Origin: Verrucomicrobiota bacterium
GTDB lineage: Bacteria > Verrucomicrobiota > Verrucomicrobiia > Opitutales > UBA953
Direction: 5' to 3'
Length of the DNA stretch: 64,000 nt
Assembly (NCBI GenBank): GCA_014193315.1
Contig: BJHS01000001.1
Coordinates: 186,001 to 250,000, forward strand
A program made the position numbers and the translations under genes. Positions 22,423-31,832 of this stretch are shown piece by piece (the stretch's first letter is position 1; each line of letters begins with the position of its first letter). The notes below the pieces were generated by a model that saw nothing but the letters and a program-made list of their open reading frames with translations, was not told where the DNA came from and ran no database searches.

Positions 22423-22944
22423 GTGGCCGATTACAGCGAAGTCATCCGCAAGCACCGCCGAGACCACCTCTCGACCCCGAATTCCCTCCCGCTCGGCGTC
22501 CATCGGTACTTCGAAAGCACCCTCTTGGCGCTGCCGATCGAGCAAGTCTTCGCGTTCTTCTCGAAGGCCGAGAACCTTGAAGCGATCACCCCGGCCGAGC
22601 TGGCATTCCGGATCGAGACCCCGCTGCCCATCGTCATGGGACAAGGGACCCTGATCGACTACCGGCTTAAACTCAACGGCGTGAGCTTCGCCTGGCGGAC
22701 GCGCATCACCGCTTGGGACCCGCCCTACGCGTTCGTCGACGAACAACTCAAGGGGCCTTACGCGGCATGGATCCACACGCACACCTTTTCGGACGAAGGC
22801 GGCAAGACCCGCATGGACGACGAAGTCCTCTATAAGCTTCCGCTCTGGCCGCTCGGCGAGGTCGCTTACCCGTTTGTAAAGTCCAAGGTCGAGGGCATCT
22901 TCCGCCACCGCCGCGCGAAGATGCGCGAGATCTTGGGAGCTTAA
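22423..22944 (+). CDS. SRPBCC-fold ligand-binding protein (polyketide cyclase/CoxG-like)
   Basis: 173 residues from a GTG at 22423 (VADYSEVIRKHRRDHLS). The fold signature of START/SRPBCC proteins is seen in FESTLLALPIEQVFAFFSKAENLEAITP, LRIETPLPI-like and FAWRTRITAWDPPYAFVDEQLKGPYAAWIHTH segments. A C-terminal long helix (KSKVEGIFRHRRAKMREIL) closes the cavity. Such proteins bind lipophilic ligands; the ligand cannot be read from sequence. The GTG was chosen as the first plausible start; the frame is open upstream only as antisense of the neighbouring gene. It converges on the ThuA-like gene. Confidence 0.78.
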   Translation: MADYSEVIRKHRRDHLSTPNSLPLGVHRYFESTLLALPIEQVFAFFSKAENLEAITPAELAFRIETPLPIVMGQGTLIDYRLKLNGVSFAWRTRITAWDPPYAFVDEQLKGPYAAWIHTHTFSDEGGKTRMDDEVLYKLPLWPLGEVAYPFVKSKVEGIFRHRRAKMREILGA

Positions 22945-22963
22945 GTGATTGGGTAAGGCCAAA

Positions 22964-23139
22964 GTTGATTGGTTGATCCGTTGACCAGTTGGCCAGTGGT
23001 GCACCCGTTGCCTCTTTAACCGCGCCGTGTGCGGGTAGGCACGGGCGTGCCTGCGCGAGGTAAAGCGGGCGAGGAATGCATCTTCCCCACGCATCCCTTT
23101 CTCCCTCCGGCCAACTGGCCAACCGATCAACGGGTCAAC
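22964..23139. repeat. Inverted pair of degenerate 8-bp tandem arrays (GTTGACCA type)
   Basis: Left arm 22964-22995: four 8-mers (GTTGATTG, GTTGATCC, GTTGACCA, GTTGGCCA). Right arm 23108-23139: four complementary 8-mers (CGGCCAAC, TGGCCAAC, CGATCAAC, GGGTCAAC). Between them is a small GGCACG/CGTGCC hairpin (about 23038-23051). It sits between convergent genes. The same unit is used at 37591. Confidence 0.85.
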
Positions 23140-23155
23140 CCTGACTCTCCCTCGG

Positions 23156-23950
23156 TCACTTCTTTTCCAACGTCTCCACCGGCTTGCGGCCGGCCCAGGC
23201 GATGCCGCGGAGCAGCAGGGTCTGGACGTCGGGGCGCGAGAAATTCACGTAGGTGTGGCCGGGGATGAAGACGAACGCGCGTTGGGCGCCTTCTTTCTCG
23301 TAGGTCCAGACCTGGGTCTGCGACTCGAAGCCGTCGCCCTTCTTCTTGGGCGTCGGCGCGGTCGCGAGCGCATGGATGCCCGGGAGCATATCGAGGTCGT
23401 AGTAGATTTCGTCCTTCATGCCGAAGTCGGCCACGCCCTTGGTGATCGCGTGGTCATGGTCGACGAAGTTGAGTTGCATCGGGCCTTCGCGCCACCGGGT
23501 GACCTTCTGGCGCCAGGAGCCGCCGAGGAGGTCGCGGTAATAGTCGTCGGAGGCGCCGCCACCGGCGACCGCGCCCGCGTGGATCACCACAAAGCCGCCG
23601 CCGCGCTTCGCGTAGGCGTCGATGATCTCGCGTTCCTCGGGCTTGAAATTGCCGCCGACCTGGCGGTGGATGATGACCACGTCGGTCTGCGCCAACTGGG
23701 CCGCGGTCGGGAAGACGTCGCCACCTTCGACTTGGGCCCCGCGTTCCTTGAGGAGCGGTAGCCAGTCGCGGAGGAAGGCCGGGTGGTCATGATCGCCGGG
23801 GCCGTGGGACTTCGGGCCGGAGCGGAGAAAGATGCGGAGCGGCCTCGAACCCGGTCCCGTGGCGGGAATCGGGTCGGGACCACCGGTCTCGGGGGCGACG
23901 TCGGCGGCGAAAACAGTGCAGAGGGCCAGGAGGGGTAGCAGGCAGCGCAT
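23156..23950 (-). CDS. Exported ThuA-like (trehalose-utilisation type) protein
   Basis: 264 residues with a signal peptide (MRCLLPLLALCTVFAADV). The ThuA fold, a class I glutamine-amidotransferase-like domain, is seen in FLRDWLPLLKERGAQVEGGDVFPT, TDVVIIHRQVGGNFKPEEREIIDAYAKRGGGFVVIHAGAV and DHDHAITKGVADFGMKDEIYY. The final block ENKEGAQRAFVF-like leads to PGHTYVNFSRPDVQTLLLRGIAWAGR, common in ThuA-like proteins next to sugar-oxidising enzymes. The biochemical role is not established for the family. It probably works on extracytoplasmic carbohydrate. Convergent with the SRPBCC gene. Confidence 0.85.
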   Translation of the reverse strand: MRCLLPLLALCTVFAADVAPETGGPDPIPATGPGSRPLRIFLRSGPKSHGPGDHDHPAFLRDWLPLLKERGAQVEGGDVFPTAAQLAQTDVVIIHRQVGGNFKPEEREIIDAYAKRGGGFVVIHAGAVAGGGASDDYYRDLLGGSWRQKVTRWREGPMQLNFVDHDHAITKGVADFGMKDEIYYDLDMLPGIHALATAPTPKKKGDGFESQTQVWTYEKEGAQRAFVFIPGHTYVNFSRPDVQTLLLRGIAWAGRKPVETLEKK

Positions 23951-23987
23951 GGGGATGATTTAGGGGGCCGGTTGAGGGAGGGCAAGG

Positions 23988-24037
23988 AATAGGGAGTAGG
24001 GGGTAGGTGACCCAACACCCAACACCCAACACCTAAA
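23988..24037. repeat. Abutting inverted 7-bp arrays (AGTAGGG / ACCCAAC)
   Basis: 23988-24008 reads AATAGGG, AGTAGGG, GGTAGGT; directly next, 24010-24037 reads ACCCAAC three times then ACCTAAA. The stop codon of the phosphatase gene (24033-24035) is inside the last unit, so this array has replaced the original 3' end or was always part of it. The left unit matches the array at 50084. Confidence 0.75.
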
Positions 24038-24671
24038 CCACTCCGACCAACTCGGCGAGGGAGTGGATGAACTTGTCGGCGCCGGCGACGACCTTAGGGC
24101 GTTGCACGTAGCGGCCAAAGCCGACGACCAGGTCGGCGTCGCCCTTGACCTCGAGGTCGCTGGCGCCATCGCCGACCATGACGACGTGCCCGGCCTCGTA
24201 TTCATCGCGGAGTCGGCGAGCGACGACGTTCTTGCCCTTGGTCCGGCAGGTCGGGCAAGAGTCGTCAAACCCAGCGTAGGCACCGTCGGCGTGGAATTTG
24301 AGCACCACGGCTTCGACGCGCTCGATGCCGAGGAAGTCGGCGAGGGGGCGGATGGCCTGGGTGAAGCCGCCACTGACGATGGCGATCTTCCAGCCGGCGG
24401 CGCGAAGTTGGGCGAGGCTGGCCACGGCGGTCGGTTCGACGGTCGCGATGTACTTGGCCCCGATCGCGGCTAACTCGGCGGCCGTCGGCTTGATGATGTC
24501 GAGGCGCTTGGCGAAAATCGCTTCCATCGGCGTCCCGCCGTTCATCGCGGCGTTCGTCATGTCCTCGACCGCCTTGAAGGTCTCGGGCCCGCGGAGACGG
24601 CCTAACTCATCGATGCCCTCGATGGACGAGAGGGTCGAATCGCAGTCGAGGAGCAGGAGCTTCGTGGCCAC
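24033..24671 (-). CDS. serB: SerB-like HAD phosphatase (probable phosphoserine phosphatase)
   Basis: Likely removes phosphate from O-phosphoserine, the last step of serine synthesis. The 212 residues show HAD motif I (LLLDCDSTLSSIEGIDELGR, nucleophile D9 and D11), a cap region, motif II in AIVSGGFTQAIRPLADFLG and motif IV in VMVGDGASDLEVKGDADLVV. The C-terminal GADKFIHSLAEL is typical of SerB-like enzymes, where the QRP..V.GA pattern is frequent. A CPTCRTK insertion in the cap is unusual. No other serine gene is nearby, and homologues with other substrates exist, so the specificity is inferred. Confidence 0.85.
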   Translation of the reverse strand: MATKLLLLDCDSTLSSIEGIDELGRLRGPETFKAVEDMTNAAMNGGTPMEAIFAKRLDIIKPTAAELAAIGAKYIATVEPTAVASLAQLRAAGWKIAIVSGGFTQAIRPLADFLGIERVEAVVLKFHADGAYAGFDDSCPTCRTKGKNVVARRLRDEYEAGHVVMVGDGASDLEVKGDADLVVGFGRYVQRPKVVAGADKFIHSLAELVGVV

Positions 24672-24683
24672 GCCGGACTAGAA

Positions 24684-24846
24684 AGGGAAAGGGCGGGGGA
24701 GGGCAAGGGTAAGGGAAGGAGCCGAGGGCTGGGGCTAGGGCTGGGGTCCGTAAGATAACACGTGGCCCGAGGCCGATGATTGCTCCGCCTGCTTTCTGCG
24801 CGGAGTTTTTCTCCCAGCCCTAGCCCTGCCCCCAGCTCTGGCCCAA
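24684..24846. repeat. Inverted pair of degenerate 6-bp tandem arrays (GGGCTA type)
   Basis: The left side has a loose GGG-rich stretch (24684-24720) and then four clean 6-mers at 24726-24749 (GGGCTG, GGGCTA, GGGCTG, GGGTCC). The right arm 24811-24846 is six complementary 6-mers (CTCCCA, GCCCTA, GCCCTG, CCCCCA, GCTCTG, GCCCAA). It fills the divergent gap between the serB-like gene and the small membrane protein, so any promoters must coexist with it. Confidence 0.82.
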
Positions 24847-24895
24847 TTCTTAGGGTCTTGCCTTGATCCTTCGATTCTCAATCGTACTCCCCACC

Positions 24896-25297
24896 ATGGC
24901 CTGCACCCCTCCTACCTCTGCTTCCGAAGTTTTTTGCCGTTCTGCCAAGTGCTCTCGCTGGGCCGCGCGGATCGCCCTGGCGGCCTCGGTCGTGATGCTC
25001 ATCGTCATCTCCAAGGCGGGGAATGAGTTCGTCCGCACCGCCGCCGCAGGTAATGGCGGTGGCGCCGAGCGCATCGTCGGTTTCCTCTCCGTCTTTATCG
25101 CCCAGGGCCTCGCCCTGCTTACCCTCCTTTGCCTTGCGCGTCGCCGTTTCTCGGCCTCGCACCACGCCGCGGTGAAGTCGGCCAATCTCAAGGCCCTCGA
25201 GTTACTCGCCGCTTCCACCGCCGACGAAGCCACGAAGAAGGATATCCTCGGCCGTGCCGCCGACCTCGTCGCCGGCAAGCCGGGCTGCTGTAAGTAA
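24896..25297 (+). CDS. Small membrane protein with two predicted helices
   Basis: 133 residues from ATG 24896 (MACTPPTSASEVFCRSAKCS); an upstream in-frame ATG at 24863 would add 11 residues. Two hydrophobic segments are seen: IALAASVVMLIVIS and IVGFLSVFIAQGLALLTLLCLA, with a Gly/Ala loop between. The C-terminal 50 residues are soluble and helical and end in a GCCK tail. Cys residues cluster at both ends, which could bind metal or form disulfides. No family recognised. It is followed by the 7-bp array at 25304. Confidence 0.65.
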   Translation: MACTPPTSASEVFCRSAKCSRWAARIALAASVVMLIVISKAGNEFVRTAAAGNGGGAERIVGFLSVFIAQGLALLTLLCLARRRFSASHHAAVKSANLKALELLAASTADEATKKDILGRAADLVAGKPGCCK

Positions 25298-25303
25298 GGG
25301 CGG

Positions 25304-25400
25304 GAGTCGCAGAGTACAGAGTACGGGTTGTTGAGTGCAGAGGTGCGGTGGGCCTAACGCTTCACGATTCTGTGATCAGTACTCCGTACTCTGTACTCCA
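25304..25400. repeat. Inverted pair of degenerate 7-bp tandem arrays (AGAGTAC / TACTCCG type)
   Basis: The left arm 25304-25345 is six 7-mers (GAGTCGC, AGAGTAC, AGAGTAC, GGGTTGT, TGAGTGC, AGAGGTG). The right arm 25380-25400 is three (TACTCCG, TACTCTG, TACTCCA). It separates converging genes. Same unit family as 12819, 16523 and 46814. Confidence 0.85.
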
Positions 25401-25415
25401 ACCCTTTTTGCCTCT

Positions 25416-25448
25416 TAGGTAGGGATCATCGTCGCTGCTGACCCTACC
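25416..25448 (-). terminator. Hairpin GGTAGGG/CCCTACC over the hydrolase stop codon
   Basis: AGGTAGGG(A)TCA and TGACCCTACCT pair around a 10-nt loop with one bulged A. The TAG stop of the hydrolase gene (complement of 25444-25446) is in the stem. The GGTAGGG/CCCTACC ends recall the outer stem of the cloverleaf at 32876. It could act as a bidirectional 3' end between convergent genes. Confidence 0.55.
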
Positions 25449-27432
25449 TCCCGTCCCGATCCTTCTTCTCCTGCTCGAGGGAGGCTTTGATGGCTTCGTT
25501 GAAGGCCTTGGTGCGTTCGTTGTCGGAGAGTTCCAGCGCGCTCGGCGCGTCGCCTTCGTAACGGCCGCCGACCCAGCTAAGTTGGCGCACGCGGATGTCG
25601 GCGGCGTTCTTCCACGCGACGCTGGGCAGGGCGGTTTTAGCGCCGTCCTTCACCACGGAGGCATGCCCGTTGAAGCTGAGGTCGGTCAGGGTCGACCAGT
25701 CCTTCAGCGGTTGGGCGCCCTTCGGGTCGACCGGCTGGAAGTCCTCGACGCCCAGATTCACCGCGACCCAGTCTCCGTTGGCCTTGAGCGGGACGCTCGC
25801 GACGTATTCGCCGGCACCTCCCCCGAAGGCGCCCCAAGCATTGCGGGTGACCGAGACGTAGAGCACGGTGTCGTTGCGTGGGTTGATCTCGAAAGCCAGC
25901 CGGGCGCCCAGCGGGCCGCGCCAGAGCGGGTCCTTGATCTTGCGCGTCGCCGCCGTCCAGAGGGTCGGGTTGCCCCAGTTCAGGCGGAACCAATCCTGCC
26001 AACCTTTTGCGCCATCGTCGATCATCCGGTCGCGGCGGGCGGAAGGTTGCACCCCGGTTTCGGCCAGCTGGCCGCCGGTCAACGCCAGCACCGGTGAACT
26101 CAGGCTGAAGACCTCGCTCTGCCCGACCCCCGGATTCGTCGGGATTTTCCGGTAGGCCGCAGGCGTCTCATAGGACACATCCGCGTAGACGAAGAGCGGG
26201 TCTTGGGCCGCCAGCACCGGCACCGTCGCCTGCCAGGCTTGGCCTGCCGGCGTCGTCGGCACCGTCCGCCAGAAGGCCGTCAGCGCATGCGCATCCGCGG
26301 TCGCGTAGACCCGCACCGCCTTGACGGGTCGGCCGGGCTCGGGCGTCACGGAGAACACCGCCTGGCCGTCGACCGCGTGGGCTTCCAGGCGAAGCCCCGG
26401 CGTCGCGGGCAGCTGGTACGCGCCCTTCAGGTATTGTTCAAACCATAGCGTCGCCGTCAGGCTATGGTCGTCGGAGTGACGGTGGTTGAAGTGCGGCGAG
26501 ATGCTGAAGCCCAGTTGTCCGGCCCGGATCGCGCGCCACGTGTAGGCGAAGTCGTAGAGATCCGCGTGGAAATCATTCGTCGGGGAGAACCACAACGTCG
26601 GCACCTTCAGCTTCTCAACGTAAGGGTTCTCGGAGCGCGTCGCGAGGTCCCTGGCCGAACGCTTGCTCGGTTTCCCGCCGGGGAACATCGTCGGATCGCC
26701 CGTGAAGTCGCCGGAACCCCCGCAGGACGGCACCGCTGCTTTCACCCGGTCATCGATACCGGTCAGTTGGACCGTCAAGCGACCGCCCATCGAGTGGCCC
26801 GTCACGCCCAGTTTCGCCGGGTCCACCTCGGGCTGCTGCTCCAGGAACGTCAAGGCGCGGCGGGCGGACAGCGTCACCAGGAACCAGTTATCGTTCCGGG
26901 GCGAGTCCACCGCGTCGAGCGTGTAGGCGTCGGGTGTCGTCGGTCCGGCGAAATGGTTCGCGTTGTTCCGTTGCGGCGGGTGGGTCGCGTCGAGCGCGCC
27001 CCAATCCGTATTCGGTCCATCGTAAACCTTGCCATCCGCGAAGGTCATCTTGTTGCCGCCCCAGTTGAGCGAGAGGCTTGCGTACCCCAGTTTGGCGTTG
27101 GTCACGACCGACGAGAGGCTGGCCGATTGCCCGCCGCCGTGGATCTGCAGGATCGCCGGCAAGGCCTTCGCCCCCTGCGGGAACGCGTAGAAGGCCGCCA
27201 TCGTCGCCGGCTTGCCCTTGAAGGTGCCGATCCGGTAGCGCACGACCCGGCACACGACGCCGTCCTGTTCCCATTCTTTCGCGACCTCGTCCCCGATTGG
27301 TTCGTGTCGAGGGTCATAGTCGCCCCAGAGAGCGTCGAGGTTCTGCGGGACCTGGCCATCCTTGAGCGGCGGCAAGGTCTCCGCACCGAGGTGGGTCAGC
27401 AGGGCCAGTAGGCAGGGCAGCAGGGTGCGCAT
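25444..27432 (-). CDS. Exported alpha/beta hydrolase, acetylxylan esterase/dienelactone hydrolase-like
   Basis: 662 residues with a signal peptide (MRTLLPCLLALLTHLGAETL). An alpha/beta-hydrolase domain spans about 50-340: oxyanion region in ILQIHGGGQSASL, the nucleophile elbow GHSMGG with S214, a PSCGGSGDFTG segment, and FSPTNDFHADLYDFAYTWRA leading to HFNHRHSDDH, where the catalytic Asp and His are expected. The remaining 300 residues are beta-rich (two domains, one starting VKAVRVYATADAHA) and resemble a carbohydrate-binding or lectin-like module ending in a charged helix. Probably deacylates polysaccharide outside the cytoplasm. It is downstream of an ankyrin gene on the same strand. Confidence 0.82.
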   Translation of the reverse strand: MRTLLPCLLALLTHLGAETLPPLKDGQVPQNLDALWGDYDPRHEPIGDEVAKEWEQDGVVCRVVRYRIGTFKGKPATMAAFYAFPQGAKALPAILQIHGGGQSASLSSVVTNAKLGYASLSLNWGGNKMTFADGKVYDGPNTDWGALDATHPPQRNNANHFAGPTTPDAYTLDAVDSPRNDNWFLVTLSARRALTFLEQQPEVDPAKLGVTGHSMGGRLTVQLTGIDDRVKAAVPSCGGSGDFTGDPTMFPGGKPSKRSARDLATRSENPYVEKLKVPTLWFSPTNDFHADLYDFAYTWRAIRAGQLGFSISPHFNHRHSDDHSLTATLWFEQYLKGAYQLPATPGLRLEAHAVDGQAVFSVTPEPGRPVKAVRVYATADAHALTAFWRTVPTTPAGQAWQATVPVLAAQDPLFVYADVSYETPAAYRKIPTNPGVGQSEVFSLSSPVLALTGGQLAETGVQPSARRDRMIDDGAKGWQDWFRLNWGNPTLWTAATRKIKDPLWRGPLGARLAFEINPRNDTVLYVSVTRNAWGAFGGGAGEYVASVPLKANGDWVAVNLGVEDFQPVDPKGAQPLKDWSTLTDLSFNGHASVVKDGAKTALPSVAWKNAADIRVRQLSWVGGRYEGDAPSALELSDNERTKAFNEAIKASLEQEKKDRDGR

Positions 27433-27449
27433 GGGGATGCGTGGGTTAT

Positions 27450-27604
27450 AGGGGCAAGGGGAGAAGGGGCAAGAGGGCGGTGATAGCGGTTAGCGGATTG
27501 CGGTTAGCGGTTGGGCGAGATGCCTCCGTGATGCTGTCCCTGCTTCGCTGTCATTTGTGCTCCTACCCGCCACCCGCCACCTGGAGCTGCCACCCGCCAC
27601 CCGA
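27450..27604. repeat. Three short 7-bp arrays in one gap (GGGGCAA, TAGCGGT, CACCCGC)
   Basis: 27450-27480 contains loose GGGGCAA/GGGGAGAA units. 27484-27518 is five 7-mers (TAGCGGT, TAGCGGA, TTGCGGT, TAGCGGT, TGGGCGA). 27564-27604 is TACCCGC, CACCCGC, CACCTGG, AGCTGC, CACCCGC, CACCCGA. The last two may be a strongly diverged inverted pair (GCGG-rich against CCGC-rich). The CACCCGC unit equals the GGTGGCG arrays at 31703 and 45910. Confidence 0.7.
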
Positions 27605-27609
27605 AATGA

Positions 27610-28056
27610 TTAGTTCCTCCGGAACCACCCGATCAGCTTACTGAACCAGCGGGTGGGTTTGGCGGCGTTCTCGCGGCGGGACTGCAGGAGGGCGAGGATC
27701 TCGGTCTTGCCGGCGAGCGTGGCGAAGTCGGCCGGGGTGGACCCGCCTTGGTCGCCCAGAGGATCGGCGCCGGCGGCCAGCAGCATCCGCGCGATGTCCA
27801 CATGCCCCTTGAAGGCCACGCCACCGAGCGGTGTCTGGCCCTTCTCGTTGCGGAGGTCCACCTGCGCGCCGGCCTTCAGCAGCATCGCCACTGTTTCGGC
27901 CCGGCCCTGGTAGGCCGCGATCATCAGGAGCGTGTTGCCCTTGGCGTCACGCAGGTTCACGTCGAGTCCTTGCCCGATGGCCTCGGCGAGCTTGGCGGTC
28001 CCGCCGGATCGGGCGAGTTCGGCCATGGGCTCGGGGAGTTGTAGCGGTGCGCTCAT
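27610..28056 (-). CDS. Ankyrin-repeat protein
   Basis: 148 residues made of about four ankyrin repeats: MAELARSGGTAKLAEAIGQGLDVN, DAKGNTLLMIAAYQGRAETVAMLLKAGAQVD, NEKGQTPLGGVAFKGHVDIARMLLAAGADP and GGSTPADFATLAGKTEILALLQ. The consensus G.TPL..A...GH..I...LL..GA is clear in the third. No signal peptide; the C-terminus is basic and aromatic (RWFSKLIGWFRRN) and could touch a membrane or partner. In bacteria such proteins often pair with catalase or toxins; neither is adjacent. The protein partner is unknown. Confidence 0.88.
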   Translation of the reverse strand: MSAPLQLPEPMAELARSGGTAKLAEAIGQGLDVNLRDAKGNTLLMIAAYQGRAETVAMLLKAGAQVDLRNEKGQTPLGGVAFKGHVDIARMLLAAGADPLGDQGGSTPADFATLAGKTEILALLQSRRENAAKPTRWFSKLIGWFRRN

Positions 28057-28106
28057 CAGGGGGCCTAGGAACGGGGGAATGGGTTAAGCGCCAGCCGAAC
28101 GGGGCC

Positions 28107-28595
28107 TCAACCTTCCTTCGCCTGTCTGGTCTCGGGCTCGGCCTTCCATAGGCGGTAGCGGACCTCGAGGCCCTCCGGGACGTAGACGACCAAGGGAAGA
28201 CGGCTGTTGTAGCGCACCGGGCCCGTGCCCGCCATCGTCACGAAACGGGTCACCTTGGGGGCACCGGGTGGCACGCCGATGCGGGTGGAGAACGTCCCGC
28301 CCTGGGCCTTCGCTTCGAAATAGTTAAAGCCCCAGCCCTCGACGGTCTTCTCCTCGATCTTGGCGCCGCCACCCATGCGGTTCACCCCATCCGTCTCCAT
28401 CTCCTTGCCGACGGACAGTTCGACTTTCCAGGCGAATTCATCCGTCTGGGCGTCGAGGTGGATGACGATCCGCTTCATCCCTGCCGCGGCGGCCGGGTAG
28501 GCCTTCTGCCAGTGGCTATCGTCATCGGGTCGCTTCACTGGCTCGGCGGCGAAGGATGCGGTCGCAAGGCAGGCGAGAAGCAGGAAGGGGCGCAT
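28107..28595 (-). CDS. eco: Ecotin, periplasmic serine protease inhibitor (cysteine-free, Arg at P1)
   Basis: Ecotin is a dimeric inhibitor of chymotrypsin-fold serine proteases in the periplasm. From ATG 28595 there is a signal peptide (MRPFLLLACLATASFA) and 146 mature residues that align with E. coli ecotin throughout: YPAAAAGMKRIVIHL, DEFAWKVELSVGK, KIEEKTVEGWGFNYF, KVTRFVT, RYNSRLPLVVYVPEGLEVRYRLWKAE. The reactive loop reads FSTRIGV where E. coli has VSTMMAC, so P1 is Arg in place of Met84. The C50-C87 disulfide is absent; the mature protein has no Cys. The open frame upstream of this Met is the antisense of ligA and is not used. It sits 43 bp downstream of ligA. Confidence 0.93.
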   Translation of the reverse strand: MRPFLLLACLATASFAAEPVKRPDDDSHWQKAYPAAAAGMKRIVIHLDAQTDEFAWKVELSVGKEMETDGVNRMGGGAKIEEKTVEGWGFNYFEAKAQGGTFSTRIGVPPGAPKVTRFVTMAGTGPVRYNSRLPLVVYVPEGLEVRYRLWKAEPETRQAKEG

Positions 28596-28638
28596 GAGGT
28601 TGAGCGTAGCCCTCTTCGATGCGTTGTCACCTTTCCTC

Positions 28639-30918
<2,280 letters not shown>

Positions 30919-30932
30919 TTAGGCATCTGGAC

Positions 30933-31604
30933 ATGCCCCTACCCCCTCTGCCGGCGAATCTCCGTGCCCGCCGTGATTTTCTCCGTCAGGTGGCCTTGGG
31001 CGCCGCGCTGTTCGCGGTGCCTGGCGCCTTCGCCGAGGCGCTGACGCGCACGCCGAAACAGACCGAGGGTCCGTTCTATCCCGACCAGCTGCCGCTCGAT
31101 ACCGACAACGACCTGATCATCCTGAACAACGGCGTCACGCCGGCGGTCGGTGAGATTACCTGGCTGTCTGGCCGGATCCTCGACGAACATGGCGATCCGG
31201 TGCGCAACGCGCTGGTCGAGATCTGGCAGGCCGATAACAATGGCGCCTATATTCACACCAAGACTGGCAACGCTGCTAAGCGGGATGGCAACTTCCAGGG
31301 CTTCGGCCGATTTCTCACCGGGTCCAACGGCGAGTATGTCTTCCGGACGATCAAGCCGGTGGCCTATAAGCCGCGCGCGCCGCACATCCATCTCGCCGTC
31401 CGGATCAAGGGCAAGAAAGAGCTCATCACCCAGTGCTATATCAAAGGACAGGAGCTCAACGCGAACGACATGGTTTTCAAAGGCATCAAGGATGCCAAGC
31501 AACGCGAGAGCGTCACGCTGGCGTTCGATCCGCTCAAGGGCTCCAAGGCCGGCGAACTGTCCGCCCGCTGGGACGTCGTGCTCGGCTTCACGCCCGAAGG
31601 GTGA
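30933..31604 (+). CDS. Tat-exported intradiol ring-cleavage dioxygenase-like protein
   Basis: Related to protocatechuate 3,4-dioxygenase beta-type subunits, which open catechol rings with non-haem Fe(III). From ATG 30933 (MPLPPLPANLRARRDFLRQV), the 223 residues start with a twin-arginine signal (ARRDFLRQVALGAALFAV). The TEGPFYPDQLPLDTDNDL, GRILDEHGDPVRNALVEIWQA and APHIHLAVRIKGKKEL blocks are family hallmarks. The four Fe ligands expected (two Tyr, two His) are plausible as Y in NGAYIHT, Y in PVAYKPRAPHIH, and the two His of PHIH. In Verrucomicrobia many such exported homologues have unknown substrates. The next gene is an exported isomerase-like protein. Confidence 0.86.
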   Translation: MPLPPLPANLRARRDFLRQVALGAALFAVPGAFAEALTRTPKQTEGPFYPDQLPLDTDNDLIILNNGVTPAVGEITWLSGRILDEHGDPVRNALVEIWQADNNGAYIHTKTGNAAKRDGNFQGFGRFLTGSNGEYVFRTIKPVAYKPRAPHIHLAVRIKGKKELITQCYIKGQELNANDMVFKGIKDAKQRESVTLAFDPLKGSKAGELSARWDVVLGFTPEG

Positions 31605-31612
31605 GGCTGAGG

Positions 31613-31638
31613 TAGGGACAGCACCAGGTGCTGTCCTA
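31613..31638. repeat. Compact hairpin, TAGGGRCAGCAC family, copy 1
   Basis: TAGGGACAGCACC, loop A, GGTGCTGTCCTA form a 12-bp stem with a single bulged G. It starts 8 bp after the dioxygenase stop. The same stem with the same bulge is at 43911; a weaker copy is at 19034. Confidence 0.8.
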
Positions 31639-31639
31639 G

Positions 31640-31814
31640 GTGCAAAAGTGCAAATCGGCCTGCGGCCTGTGCAAAGGTGCAAAAGTGAGAGGCCGTCGTT
31701 TCGGGTGGCGGGTGGCGGCCCCAGGTGGCGGCATTCCGCCCTCTGTCCTCTGTCGTCGATTCAGCCATCCATGTTACCCCTGTCTCCACTTTTTCCCTTT
31801 TGCCCTTTCGCACA
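31640..31814. repeat. 8-bp GTGCAAAA array (44-bp unit, copy 1) plus GGTGGCG units and partial facing arm
   Basis: 31640-31683 is a 44-bp block: GTGCAAAA, GTGCAAAT, a CGGCCTGCGGCCT hairpin core, GTGCAAAG, then GTGCAAA; a further unit follows at 31677-31684. The identical 44 bp recurs at 32817-32860, on the other side of the isomerase-like gene. 31703-31740 has GGTGGCG units. 31786-31814 (CCACTTTTTCCC to TTTCGCAC) is a weak facing complement of the GTGCAAAA arm. Confidence 0.8.
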
Positions 31815-31832
31815 TATGTACACTGTGTCCCC

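Noticed and set aside
12819-25400. CRISPR arrays at the tandem repeats
   Set aside because: Units are 6-12 bp without unique spacers and no cas gene is present.
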